Source: Acidobacteriota bacterium (lineage in GTDB: Bacteria; Acidobacteriota; Blastocatellia; Pyrinomonadales; Pyrinomonadaceae). From it: a stretch of DNA of 15,672 nucleotides. The stretch lies in contig QHXE01000380.1 of the NCBI GenBank assembly GCA_003222835.1, forward strand, positions 1-15,672. Reading direction: 5' to 3'. How positions within the stretch are numbered: position 1 is the stretch's first letter; every line of letters begins with the position of its first letter. Of this stretch, positions 5,986-13,085 are shown piece after piece. A model generated the notes under the pieces. It saw only the letters and a list, made by a program, of their open reading frames with translations, was not told where the DNA came from and made no database searches. Position numbers and translations under genes: made by a program.

Positions 5986-6414
5986 TCATCGACCCTTCCG
6001 CGGAGACGGCTTGGTGGGTGAGTTCCGGCCGGTCGGCACCTGTGGCAGATAGCAAGTTTCCCGACGCCCAAACCAGCGATATCGGTTCCGCGCGATCAGT
6101 TTGTAGGCCGAATCCCGCCACGCCCTAGGAATGACTCGCGTCGCCTTAACCAGTCGCCGCCATCCACCCGCAGCAGCAACGAGATGGATCCAGGCGTCCG
6201 ACTCTGTGAGGCATTGGCTGCCGTCGAGCACCAGGAATGTCAGCGGATCATCCGGATCGTAGCCGTGTTTGGTCAATAGCGCGCGACCCTGGTCGCTTTG
6301 CATCGGAACCAGGTCGAACGGCGGCTTACTCTGGTGACGCTCGAGCCACCGTGCCCCGCCACTGCAGAGATGGCAAAGCCCATCGAAGACCACTATTCGA
6401 TAGTCGATCTCCAT
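5986..6414 (-). CDS. DCC-family (DUF393) thiol-disulfide oxidoreductase-like protein
   Basis: The 142-residue protein opens RIVVFDGLCHLCSGGARWL, with the family signature DGxCxxC (Cys14, Cys17), followed by FDLVPMQSDQGRALL and later FLVLDGSQ, RLVKATRVIPRAWRDSAY and NRYRWFG, all in the usual order for DUF393. The C-terminal tail after CYLP is basic and variable. Proteins of this family are thought to be thioredoxin-fold redox proteins; the partner is unknown. A strong GGGAGGG ribosome site precedes the ATG by three bases. It is the first gene of an operon with the NAD(P)-binding protein and the DUF2269 protein; no clear sigma70 promoter was seen in the 97 bases before it. Confidence 0.88.
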   Translation of the reverse strand: MEIDYRIVVFDGLCHLCSGGARWLERHQSKPPFDLVPMQSDQGRALLTKHGYDPDDPLTFLVLDGSQCLTESDAWIHLVAAAGGWRRLVKATRVIPRAWRDSAYKLIARNRYRWFGRRETCYLPQVPTGRNSPTKPSPRKGR

Positions 6415-6514
6415 GAACCCTCCCGGTCATGCCCTGACTGAGAATTCAGCGACGCAACCGATCACAGCGATTTGGAGGTGCTGGAGGGAATCTCTGAGGG
6501 CTTATCAAAACATT

Positions 6515-6997
6515 CTATGTCACGCTCCGACAAGATGTCGGCAGGTATCGGCGATCGAGGTTCGTCCGGTTCTCGCCGACTGCTTCCATTCCCTTGGGCA
6601 CCTCGCGATAACCACACCGCCAGGACATCGGACTTGCCGGACTACCTTTCACCACAATCGGCTGCAGCGTCACGATCTGACCTTCTAGGTTCTTGTTTGC
6701 AAAGTTGCCGAAGGTCACGTTGATTGCCCCCTGAGCAACCTCGACGCGCGTTACATAGTTACCGATCAGCTTGTCAGGATCCGGTACGCCCGCTGCGCCG
6801 TTGTTTGACGGCAGCGTTCCCCGCTCTTTGCGGTACTCCTGGATGGGCCCTTTGAGTTCGGACGCCAGACTGAACGCCTCCGTGACCTGCGCCCGGATTG
6901 TGTAGTCCTGATACGCAGGGATCGCTATAGAAGCAAGGATGCCGATGATGGCGACCACTATCATCAGCTCGATCAGCGTGAAGCCCGACTGACGCAT
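6515..6997 (-). CDS. Type IV pilin (PilA-like major-type pilin)
   Basis: The 160-residue prepilin has a four-residue positive leader and the class III signal [17 protein letters not shown]: cleavage after Gly5 and methylation of the new Phe1 by prepilin peptidase, Glu5 of the mature protein for subunit docking, then a long hydrophobic helix for the inner membrane and filament core. The second half ends with WRCG (Cys128) and LPTSCR (Cys156), the disulfide-bounded D-region of PF00114-type pilins. The ribosome site GGAGTG lies just upstream and the preceding PilC-like gene ends 11 bases before, so the two are co-transcribed. It is the last gene of the pilin block. Whether it is assembled by the host pilus machine or a dedicated one cannot be told here; no assembly ATPase is in the window. 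Confidence 0.93.
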   Translation of the reverse strand: MRQSGFTLIELMIVVAIIGILASIAIPAYQDYTIRAQVTEAFSLASELKGPIQEYRKERGTLPSNNGAAGVPDPDKLIGNYVTRVEVAQGAINVTFGNFANKNLEGQIVTLQPIVVKGSPASPMSWRCGYREVPKGMEAVGENRTNLDRRYLPTSCRSVT

Positions 6998-7008
6998 TGC
7001 TCACTCCT

Positions 7009-8013
7009 TCAGATGTTCGAACCGAGTGAAAAGATGGGCAGGTACATCGCAGATACAAAAGTTGCTACGAGAATGTAGGTGCAGATAGTTAGAACGACGC
7101 GTGCTCGGCGTCGGCACCGGCCGAGGGCTGTAAGGAAGGTCTCCACCGCGGTCTCCTGCTGGAACTGTAACTCCTCGTCAAGCTTACCCAGCTGCGCTGA
7201 GGCAATGAGATCAGAACCAATCGAGGACTGACGGCTCCTTCCCTGCTCTACTCCTCCTTGAAGATCAAAATCGTCAAGGTTTGACCTTTTCGCCGCTAGC
7301 CGTAACGCCTCCGTTGCGTCCACACCGGCAACGGCGAGAAGTCGAGCGCACGAGAGCCAGAGATATTGGTTGTATGCGAGTGCAACTGGACCGACCAGCG
7401 GCACTTTCTGAAATCGGACTGGCATCGGCGTGTAGCGGCGTAGTCGACGCCGTAGTGCATATACAAACCACGCAAAGAATGCGAGCAGAAATAAACAGCC
7501 GAACAGCAACACCGTAAATACGGTGCCTCCACCTCCAAATGCAAACTGCGTGAGGCCAGGCAGCTCACTCCCGAGCCCCCGATATACCGATCTGAATTGC
7601 GGCAGCACGAACACCGAGTACATCGCCGCAACAACGATCAGTATCGCGAGAACGGCCCCCAGATAGGTGAGGAAGCCGGCGAACTCGCCCCACACCACCG
7701 CCGCGCTACCGGCGCTGAACGACTCCTGGCGCCGAGACTCCTGAAATACCGCCGCGGCCGAGCGTTCCGGGGTCGCCGACAGACTCAAAATCCACTTGAG
7801 CGTCGGAAATGGGGAGGAACGAGCAGTCTCCCCCTGTACCGTCTCTGGCGCCGCCCGGAGGAGATCTTCCAACTGCTTCAACGCCACGCGGCGCCGCTCA
7901 TCTGCTGTCGCGTGCAGCTTTTTGAAGGCGTCGTCCAAATTGGGCGACTGCTGCAGAGCGTAATTCAAAAGGCGAGCGGCGCTCGCAAGGGCATCAGTCG
8001 ACATCGATTTCAT
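7009..8013 (-). CDS. PilC/GspF-like inner-membrane platform protein, shortened
   Basis: The product has 334 residues if translated from ATG 8011-8013, which has AAGGTG eight bases upstream; a GTG at 8020-8022 adds three residues. PilC/GspF proteins form the inner-membrane platform on which the assembly ATPase works. Matching segments are FLTYLGAVLAILIVVAAM, VLPQFRSVYRGLGSELPGLT, VPLVGPVALAYNQYLWLSC, LLAVAGVDATEALRLAAK, ASAQLGKLDEEL and the terminal SAMYLPIFSLGS. Membrane segments lie near 115-137, 165-187 and 306-328. Full PilC proteins are about 400 residues with two T2SF domains; here the first is reduced to its C-terminal edge and replaced by a hydrophilic sequence with a proline/serine-rich spacer. 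It sits between two pilin-type genes, so a role in pilin handling is likely. Confidence 0.78.
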   Translation of the reverse strand: MKSMSTDALASAARLLNYALQQSPNLDDAFKKLHATADERRRVALKQLEDLLRAAPETVQGETARSSPFPTLKWILSLSATPERSAAAVFQESRRQESFSAGSAAVVWGEFAGFLTYLGAVLAILIVVAAMYSVFVLPQFRSVYRGLGSELPGLTQFAFGGGGTVFTVLLFGCLFLLAFFAWFVYALRRRLRRYTPMPVRFQKVPLVGPVALAYNQYLWLSCARLLAVAGVDATEALRLAAKRSNLDDFDLQGGVEQGRSRQSSIGSDLIASAQLGKLDEELQFQQETAVETFLTALGRCRRRARVVLTICTYILVATFVSAMYLPIFSLGSNI

Positions 8014-8023
8014 GCGCGGCACC

Positions 8024-8536
8024 TTATTTGTGGGCCCTGCAGGGTGAAGGAAGGTCTTCCTCGGACAACGTCGTTTGGTCTACGGCCGCGGTTGTACCCG
8101 GCAGCGAAAGCGCGTGACCACAAAGCCACTCAACCGGCAAACCGGGGCCAGGTCGCTCCCACGCCCGAATAGTGAGGACTTTGCCTTTCAGTGCTCCGCG
8201 CGAGAATCCGAAATCAACGGCGCCAGCCTCCCGGATCTGAACCGCGTTCACACGGTAAAGATCGCGGTCACCAGTCCTGAACATCGCGTCCGGAAAGCCC
8301 GTCTGGCTGTTGGATGTCGGCCATACACCTGTGACGGCCCTGTATTCCATCATGGTCGTCCTTGGGCCAGCCATGAGGAACACCGCCTCCATGACGTTCA
8401 GGTGACGTTGGGCGTACACGTAGCCGAAGACCGCAACCAATCCCATCGCGCCCAATACCAGCAAGTAGATCGGAATCTCGAGCATCGTTGTGCTCGTCGG
8501 CCATTGTGTTCGGAGCCAACGTAGATGGGCGTTCAT
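8024..8536 (-). CDS. Pilin-like membrane-anchored protein without canonical prepilin site
   Basis: From ATG 8534-8536 the product has 170 residues. One membrane helix at about 19-41 (LEIPIYLLVLGAMGLVAVFGY) follows an 18-residue basic N-terminus. Residues 47-76 align without gaps to residues 37-66 of the neighbouring pilin with 10 of 30 identities (VxEAxxL ... EYR ... G ... P). The C-terminus has WLCG (Cys139) and LPSPCR (Cys166), matching WRCG and LPTSCR of the pilin with nearly equal cysteine spacing (27 against 28). There is no Gly-Phe-Thr-Leu-Ile-Glu site; the region TTMLEIP keeps a glutamate but lacks the glycine. A longer start at 8614 would overlap the upstream gene by 73 bases and is less likely. 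It may be an unprocessed pilin that anchors, caps or regulates a filament. Confidence 0.72.
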   Translation of the reverse strand: MNAHLRWLRTQWPTSTTMLEIPIYLLVLGAMGLVAVFGYVYAQRHLNVMEAVFLMAGPRTTMMEYRAVTGVWPTSNSQTGFPDAMFRTGDRDLYRVNAVQIREAGAVDFGFSRGALKGKVLTIRAWERPGPGLPVEWLCGHALSLPGTTAAVDQTTLSEEDLPSPCRAHK

Positions 8537-8541
8537 TGAAG

Positions 8542-9471
8542 TCAGTCGACCAAGTTCGTCCCTGGTTCCCCGTGAGCTTCCTTCCTGAAAAGGAACACGG
8601 AGATCACAGCGCATAGTAGAAGTGCAATCGGAAACGACAGGACTGCGTACGAGGATACGCGCGAGTAGTAGTCCATCGACGTCCAGGGAAACGCGAACAG
8701 ATTTGGAGCCGGCATAGCAAAGATGAACGCCGCAGGGAATGGGAGAGGACCGTCAAGCCAGGTGTTTACCCCAACGAAGACGATCTGCTTTAAAAGCCTC
8801 GGAATCCTCAGTCCGCGTAGGACGTAGTAGCTCGCAGCCCCTGTAATGAGCAAAGGTAAAGCAAAGGCGAGGCTCCACCCCAACGCGGCGGCTATCGTGT
8901 TTGCGGTCGTGACTCGTCTGTATTCCGCCTCGTTGGTGCGCGGCGGCGCTGCAACGACTCGCACGAAATCCCCATACCTCTGCTTCAGCCGCGATAGGAG
9001 CCGCTCGTAAAATCTCAGCCCGTACGAGCCAAAGCCACCGGATCGTTCGTCGGAAACGTCGAGCTGCACGAAGTGATCCGATAGCCGGCTGTAGTTGAGG
9101 TGTATCCCCGGCGGCACTCCGGCCGAAAAATCGGATATCACAACGCGAAGATGATGCCGCTCATTCAGATAGGTGCGTTCCCTTTCAAGTCGTGCAAGCT
9201 GCTCGCGCTTCAGCCTTTCCGGCATTGAAGCGTCGCTCTCAATTAGCGAAATCATCTCCTTGTACTTCCCGAGGTCTTCAAACCCCTCCTCGATCAAAAA
9301 CCCACCCACGGCCCTCGTAACGGACGAGAGCGAATCGCCCTGTACGTCTTCGACGGTCAGCCGCGCCGGAACAATTTCGTAACTGACGCCACAGCTCGCC
9401 AATGTCACCATCAACAGCAGCGCGGTAAGCGGAACGGCCGCCCGGCGGCCAGTTACTAATGGTGCCACCAA
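8542..9471 (-). CDS. Predicted lipoprotein with C-terminal membrane segments, function unknown
   Basis: The 309-residue product starts at TTG 9469-9471 or GTG 9466-9468, both overlapping the end of the preceding gene. A signal with lipobox LASC (Cys27) is followed by about 160 polar residues including a charged helical stretch (MPERLKREQLARLERER), then hydrophobic segments near 191-215 and 272-295 and an aromatic-rich hydrophobic stretch between them. A lipidated N-terminus with polytopic C-terminus is unusual and suggests that the protein stays in the inner membrane, with the central domain in the periplasm. No family was recognised. It is five bases upstream of the pilin-like gene and overlaps the secreted-protein gene, so all three are expected to be co-translated. 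Confidence 0.7.
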   Translation of the reverse strand: MVAPLVTGRRAAVPLTALLLMVTLASCGVSYEIVPARLTVEDVQGDSLSSVTRAVGGFLIEEGFEDLGKYKEMISLIESDASMPERLKREQLARLERERTYLNERHHLRVVISDFSAGVPPGIHLNYSRLSDHFVQLDVSDERSGGFGSYGLRFYERLLSRLKQRYGDFVRVVAAPPRTNEAEYRRVTTANTIAAALGWSLAFALPLLITGAASYYVLRGLRIPRLLKQIVFVGVNTWLDGPLPFPAAFIFAMPAPNLFAFPWTSMDYYSRVSSYAVLSFPIALLLCAVISVFLFRKEAHGEPGTNLVD

Positions 9472-10058
9472 ATGCGAATCTTCCTCTTGTCGATCGTGTC
9501 GGGTCCAAACTCTTCAGCGCCGAGCCCAGCAACAAACACCTTCCGCAACTCCTCCACGAGTTGGTTACTTTCCTCGTCGGGAATGCGCGCGCCCTTCTCG
9601 CGGGGAATCGGCCCTTCGCGCTGATGTGTCCAATACGGAAGCTGGACGTACAGGACGGGCGAGCCTTCGCGTCCGAACTCAACCGACGAGACTCGACCAG
9701 CAAATTGCTTGATGCCCTCCGCGACTGCTGCGCCTCTAAAGCTCCCGTACTCAGGCACAACGCGAACGAGCTCCGCGGCTTGCGCCGTGCTCAACGGGGG
9801 CGTGAGAAATTTCGTGGATTGGAACCCCCGCTGTCCTAGAACTTGTGGCCCAAAGCCGATGCGCACGAACTGCTCCGCGAGATTCATGTCGACCTCAAGC
9901 GGAATTTGCGTGATTCCCAGTCTCGATGCGTCTGGAAGCTTAGTCGCCTCGAGGGTGTAGCCAGGTGGTTCCCCGGGCTTAGTGGGCTGCTGCGCTTGAA
10001 CACAAAGGACGAATGGCGACAGACACAGGGCGACTGCTGCTCTAGAAAGGTAGTGCAT
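9456..10058 (-). CDS. Secreted (periplasmic) protein of unknown function
   Basis: The start is chosen at ATG 10056-10058, which has GGAGG seven bases upstream and opens a classic Sec signal peptide: MHYLSRAAVALCLSPFVLC followed by VQA and a likely cut before QQ. A longer in-frame start at 10103 would place 15 charged residues before the signal. The mature part of about 177 residues is polar, with no cysteines and no repeats, and ends DKRKIRIWWHH. Segments such as ITQIPLEVDMNLAEQFVRIG and SPVLYVQLPYW suggest a mixed alpha/beta fold. I do not recognise the family. Its stop overlaps the lipoprotein start by 16 bases, so both belong to the pilin block operon. Confidence 0.75.
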   Translation of the reverse strand: MHYLSRAAVALCLSPFVLCVQAQQPTKPGEPPGYTLEATKLPDASRLGITQIPLEVDMNLAEQFVRIGFGPQVLGQRGFQSTKFLTPPLSTAQAAELVRVVPEYGSFRGAAVAEGIKQFAGRVSSVEFGREGSPVLYVQLPYWTHQREGPIPREKGARIPDEESNQLVEELRKVFVAGLGAEEFGPDTIDKRKIRIWWHH

Positions 10059-10125
10059 ACATAGCCTCCACCGCTCGGCCTCCCTCTCCACCACCGGTAC
10101 CACTCGGAAATGCTCCGGTTCCTCG

Positions 10126-11085
10126 TCATGCCCGGTTAGATGGCCAGGCAGCGTCTTCCTCCCGAAAGTGAACCCGCTGTGCGTACCACCACCTTGTCCA
10201 GACCGCGAACACTACGAGCATCGCGACGGACTCGCCGATCCTGAGCCCTAAGGGGTCAGGAAACGAACTGAAAAGAAGAATCTGAAGCAGACACACAGCC
10301 GCCGAGGCCACCAGGAATACCAAGCCCAATCGCCAAGCTAGAAGCCTGCGTTGGTAGATTCCGATCGCCAGGGCAATCATGACAACACTCATGATTGCAA
10401 TTGCCGTGCGGAGGAACGGCTCGTCGAATTGCGCCGCGACCGGACCTTTCGGCAGCCGATTGCCGTAGACCGTCGCAAGGTTCACCACTCCTGCAAGAAT
10501 CAGGAAGCCTGCAGAGACTTTCAACACCGTCGGAGTACCCGGCTCCGGACGCGTCAGATTCGTCGAGACACTCTCTAAGGCGTTTGGTGCTTGAAGCGCT
10601 GTGCGAATGACATTGGAGAGCCAGTCCGCATCATTCCGTGCGAGCCACTTTCCAAGCGCGATCAGCCCGATTCCAAACGCAGTCATCCCGAAACAACCGA
10701 GCATCCCCCAAGGGCTCGCACCCTGCGATTGAGCACCAGCTCCGAAGACGACCCCGATGACGATCGTCCCTCCGAGCCAGAAGGTCATGAAGATCTTCAC
10801 CAACGGCAGGAGCGAGAATCTACCGCTTAAATAGACGCCGTCTGGGCGCACGTCGAAGCGACCGAAGAAGGACGGCTTGAAAGAGTTCTGGAACATCGGG
10901 ATAACCCGCTGCAACCGAACCTTTGTCTCCTTCACGGGGCCCACTGCGGCTGATTGCGCAAGAGCTGAAAATGCTGAGCGCTTGGTGGCAGCGCGAAGCC
11001 GCTCGACGGATTCCTGCAAGCCAAATGCGCTCTTGAACTCCGCTGGAGTCGAGCCATACAGGAACTGCGTGACGGACTGAATCAT
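10126..11085 (-). CDS. Six-helix membrane protein of unknown function
   Basis: The 319-residue protein has a soluble N-terminal part of about 95 residues (FLYGSTPAEFKSAFGLQESV ... MFQNSFKPSFFGRFDVR ... GVYLSGRFSLLPLVKIF) followed by about six membrane segments near 97-117, 126-147, 190-207, 226-244, 252-273 and 283-302. The 'FxGRFxxxxGxxxLxGRF ... vKxFMtFWxG' pattern recurs, as I recall it, in unnamed proteobacterial membrane proteins, but I cannot attach a family number. ATG start at 11083-11085 lies ten bases after the stop of the hidden ORF upstream, and 67 bases separate its end from the secreted-protein gene. Likely part of the same operon as the pilins. Confidence 0.72.
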   Translation of the reverse strand: MIQSVTQFLYGSTPAEFKSAFGLQESVERLRAATKRSAFSALAQSAAVGPVKETKVRLQRVIPMFQNSFKPSFFGRFDVRPDGVYLSGRFSLLPLVKIFMTFWLGGTIVIGVVFGAGAQSQGASPWGMLGCFGMTAFGIGLIALGKWLARNDADWLSNVIRTALQAPNALESVSTNLTRPEPGTPTVLKVSAGFLILAGVVNLATVYGNRLPKGPVAAQFDEPFLRTAIAIMSVVMIALAIGIYQRRLLAWRLGLVFLVASAAVCLLQILLFSSFPDPLGLRIGESVAMLVVFAVWTRWWYAQRVHFREEDAAWPSNRA

Positions 11086-11095
11086 GCGCAGGACG

Positions 11096-11461
11096 TCAAC
11101 GCACCCGTCGTCCGACGTACGCGTCGAAATCCCCGGGCAATTCCCTCAGGGGGTGAGATTGCCCGAAGTACTTCGACTCCTTCGAATGGAATTCGACAAA
11201 TCCCACTTGGGTTTCGACAGCGTATTCTCCGAGCGCTTCATCGAGGAACAGATAGCCAATCTGGCCGTAGGTCCCCTTCTGCGCCTCGTCGAACGTGAGA
11301 TCGCTGTTTACCAGCTCGAGCTCCCGGCCGAGTTCATCGAAGATTCTCTCCTGGTTCGATTCAAAGTCGAAAGCCCATAACTCCCACCACGGTGAGAATT
11401 GTCCAAATGCTTCTGTGCCTACTTCCCATACGCCGTCTTCGTGCAGCAGACCAGCCGTCAG
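11096..11461 (-). CDS. Overlooked acidic protein, no ordinary start codon (CTG start or frameshift)
   Basis: On the minus strand a frame open from 11482 to TGA 11096-11098 reads LGFAATCLTAGLLHEDGVWE, then GTEAFGQFSPWWELWAFDFE, QERIFDELGRELELV, GTYGQIGYLFLDEALGEY and ends DFDAYVGRRVR. Codon use and amino-acid composition are those of a real globular acidic protein, and it fits exactly between its neighbours (10 and about 14-34 bases). Yet there is no ATG, GTG or TTG before residue 90. Either CTG at 11459-11461 starts a 121-residue product, or a nonsense or single-base change has cut a start: TTG-GTG-CAG directly precedes the TGA 11483-11485 in the same frame, and a GTG frame (11488-11486) would join after loss of one base near 11462. 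No family recognised; size and acidity resemble immunity-type proteins, but that is weak. Confidence 0.6.
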   Translation of the reverse strand: MTAGLLHEDGVWEVGTEAFGQFSPWWELWAFDFESNQERIFDELGRELELVNSDLTFDEAQKGTYGQIGYLFLDEALGEYAVETQVGFVEFHSKESKYFGQSHPLRELPGDFDAYVGRRVR

Positions 11462-11495
11462 GCAAGTCGCCGCGAAACCAAGTCACTGCACCAAA

Positions 11496-12158
11496 CTACC
11501 ATTCGACTTCGACGGTCTTAATCGAATCGTCGCGGTAGGCCACAACCCGCGCACGACCATGGTCGCCCGACCAGCTTAGATGCGATACTGAATAACGATA
11601 CCCGTCCCCTGTCCGGGCTTTGGCGAGTTCGATCGCTTTCCTCGCTGTAGCTCCGCTTAGCGACAGACCGACCATCGCGCCAGTTCCGATCCCCAGGGCC
11701 GCGGCCAGTGCAAAAGCCAACCACGGCGGCCCCGACGTACAGCCCGGTTTAGCGTATGCCGCGACCACCGCCGGCGCTCGCAGTTGTCGGCACACCCAGA
11801 AGAGGAAGACGGTCACGCCAACCGCTGCGACCATGCCACCAATGGTCTCCACGGGACGGAGACAGAGCTCGATAAGCCCCAGGTCTAACGGGAACAGAAA
11901 CGGAAATACCAGCAGAGCGACGCAGAAGGCGCCGACAAAGAACGCGGCCGCCCGAGTGACAAACCTCACGTACCAGGGATGGCCCCTCCAGAGGTAGATA
12001 CCGGAGATGACGGCGAAGAGGTTGAAACTCGAGGAGTAGCTGATCTGGTGCGCGATGCAGTACATCATCACGCCAATGTCGATGGCACCGAAGACAATAA
12101 GTGCCACCCCAACCCGCTTCAGGACCTTGCGGCAGTCGTCGGTAGCTTGCGGCTTCAA
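11496..12158 (-). CDS. Membrane protein of unknown function
   Basis: The 220-residue product has about five hydrophobic segments (near 14-34, 43-57, 67-92, 104-124 and 145-170) and a polar C-terminal tail of about 50 residues that reads KARTGDGYRYSVSHLSWSG and ends KTVEVEW, a beta-type periplasmic or cytoplasmic mini-domain resembling an inhibitor or processing-site sequence only in its size. The start is uncertain: TTG 12156-12158 lies nine bases after the stop of the preceding gene but lacks a clear ribosome site; a GTG 17 codons later is preceded by GGTTGGGG. No family recognised. It sits within the pilin block and is transcribed with it. Confidence 0.68.
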   Translation of the reverse strand: MKPQATDDCRKVLKRVGVALIVFGAIDIGVMMYCIAHQISYSSSFNLFAVISGIYLWRGHPWYVRFVTRAAAFFVGAFCVALLVFPFLFPLDLGLIELCLRPVETIGGMVAAVGVTVFLFWVCRQLRAPAVVAAYAKPGCTSGPPWLAFALAAALGIGTGAMVGLSLSGATARKAIELAKARTGDGYRYSVSHLSWSGDHGRARVVAYRDDSIKTVEVEW

Positions 12159-12167
12159 CGCGGTAGC

Positions 12168-12671
12168 CTAGTCAACCGACTTGCTGATACCTGCAGTGCG
12201 CGCCCACCAGAATACTTTCCGAAATCCCGTCGCGCCCAGGATCAGCCAAGTGGAAAGGGCCACTTCCGCAACGCAGTAGCTGATGTTCTGTCGCAGCGAC
12301 GACGAGATTTCGCCAGACACATTGAGAGTTGACCCTAGAACGAAGGCATCAATCACAAGCGCAGGCAAGGAGGTACAAAGCAGCCAGAGTCCGATCACCG
12401 CGCAACCCATAGCCAACCACACATCCGAGGACGCCGGCGGAGGCCGTTCCTCAGACCGAAGCAAGTTGCGGGCAACGACCAGCGGGAAAAACCATAGCGC
12501 GAGGCTGACAGATAGCTCCACAACGAAGCCGATGACCGCGAACACGGTCATGCTCCAATCAACGCTTGGATTGCTGGCGAACACGATCTGATAGGCCTGG
12601 CCGGGCAAATGGTTCGCGAGCCACACCGCGAGCAGCCGAGATAGGACGGCGACAATTTGTTGCGGTGACAC
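12168..12671 (-). CDS. Small membrane protein, first gene of the pilin block
   Basis: The 167-residue protein opens at GTG 12669-12671 with SPQQIVAVLSRLLAVWLA and has hydrophobic segments at about 5-20, 40-65, 84-112 and 130-150. A proline- and glutamate-rich hydrophilic loop (SEERPPPASS) separates the second and third. The family is not recognised. It is followed after nine bases by the next membrane protein gene, and no gene lies between it and the antitoxin (163 bases), so the promoter of the pilin block is expected in 12672-12834, where I could not pick a convincing sigma70 match. Confidence 0.68.
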   Translation of the reverse strand: MSPQQIVAVLSRLLAVWLANHLPGQAYQIVFASNPSVDWSMTVFAVIGFVVELSVSLALWFFPLVVARNLLRSEERPPPASSDVWLAMGCAVIGLWLLCTSLPALVIDAFVLGSTLNVSGEISSSLRQNISYCVAEVALSTWLILGATGFRKVFWWARTAGISKSVD

Positions 12672-12834
12672 TGGAGCTCTCTGAGTCTTGTATCGTTATT
12701 GGCCGCGCGACTGCTCGGTGATCAGCACGCGAGCTGTGTCAAGGTCGGGCGCAGTGGCTCTGCTGTGGCGTGCGGCGGGCTGTGGATTCGAGCCGACACA
12801 ATCTCCCCGTGCCTCGCGCCTTTGGTTAAGCTGG

Positions 12835-13041
12835 TCATAGCCTTCGGCGGATGTCGGCCAAGACCTCCGACGAGCGACGCCCGGGATTCTTGTCGAGCCC
12901 GTAAGCGTCCAGTCTGCGATCGAGCTCGGTGCGCTGAGTCGCTGTGAGCGGTAGCGCGATTCGGTCGGCGGCGATGCTGTCCCAAAGGTCTTCCACGAGC
13001 TTTATCCGCTCATCGAGCGGGAGTTCTTTGAGTTTCGGCAA
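12835..13041 (-). CDS. Addiction-module antitoxin (TIGR02574-type), orphan
   Basis: The core LKELPLDERIKLVEDLWDSI followed by AADRIALPLTATQRTELDRRL and a short tail ending SSEVLADIRRRL is the pattern of the 'putative addiction module component' family, small antitoxins normally paired with a downstream ParE/RelE-type toxin. I place the start at TTG 13039-13041: GGGAGG lies six bases upstream and gives 68 residues, the family length. A GTG at 13087-13089 that overlaps the preceding stop (GTGA) would add 16 residues and is the alternative. No toxin follows: the only ORF coupled to its stop is 38 residues and has no toxin features. It is therefore a solitary antitoxin, possibly a relic of island stabilisation. 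Confidence 0.82.
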   Translation of the reverse strand: MPKLKELPLDERIKLVEDLWDSIAADRIALPLTATQRTELDRRLDAYGLDKNPGRRSSEVLADIRRRL

Positions 13042-13085
13042 TCCAGCCTCCCGAGCGCGGTACGCCACCATCCTAAATCCGCGTT

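Noticed and set aside
11084..11380. Plus-strand 98-codon ORF
   Set aside because: It is antisense to the convincing minus-strand frame 11096-11482, and its translation has the proline/arginine/leucine pattern of a shadow frame.
12780..12802. Minus-strand GTCGGCTCGAATCC resembling a tRNA T-arm, possible second attachment site
   Set aside because: The flanks do not pair as a T-stem, and the match with the tRNA-Cys 3' end needs shifts; it is not a continuous copy.
12722..12838. 38-residue ORF overlapping the antitoxin stop (ATGA), first thought to be the toxin
   Set aside because: It is much too short for ParE/RelE toxins, has no matching motif and looks like intergenic sequence.
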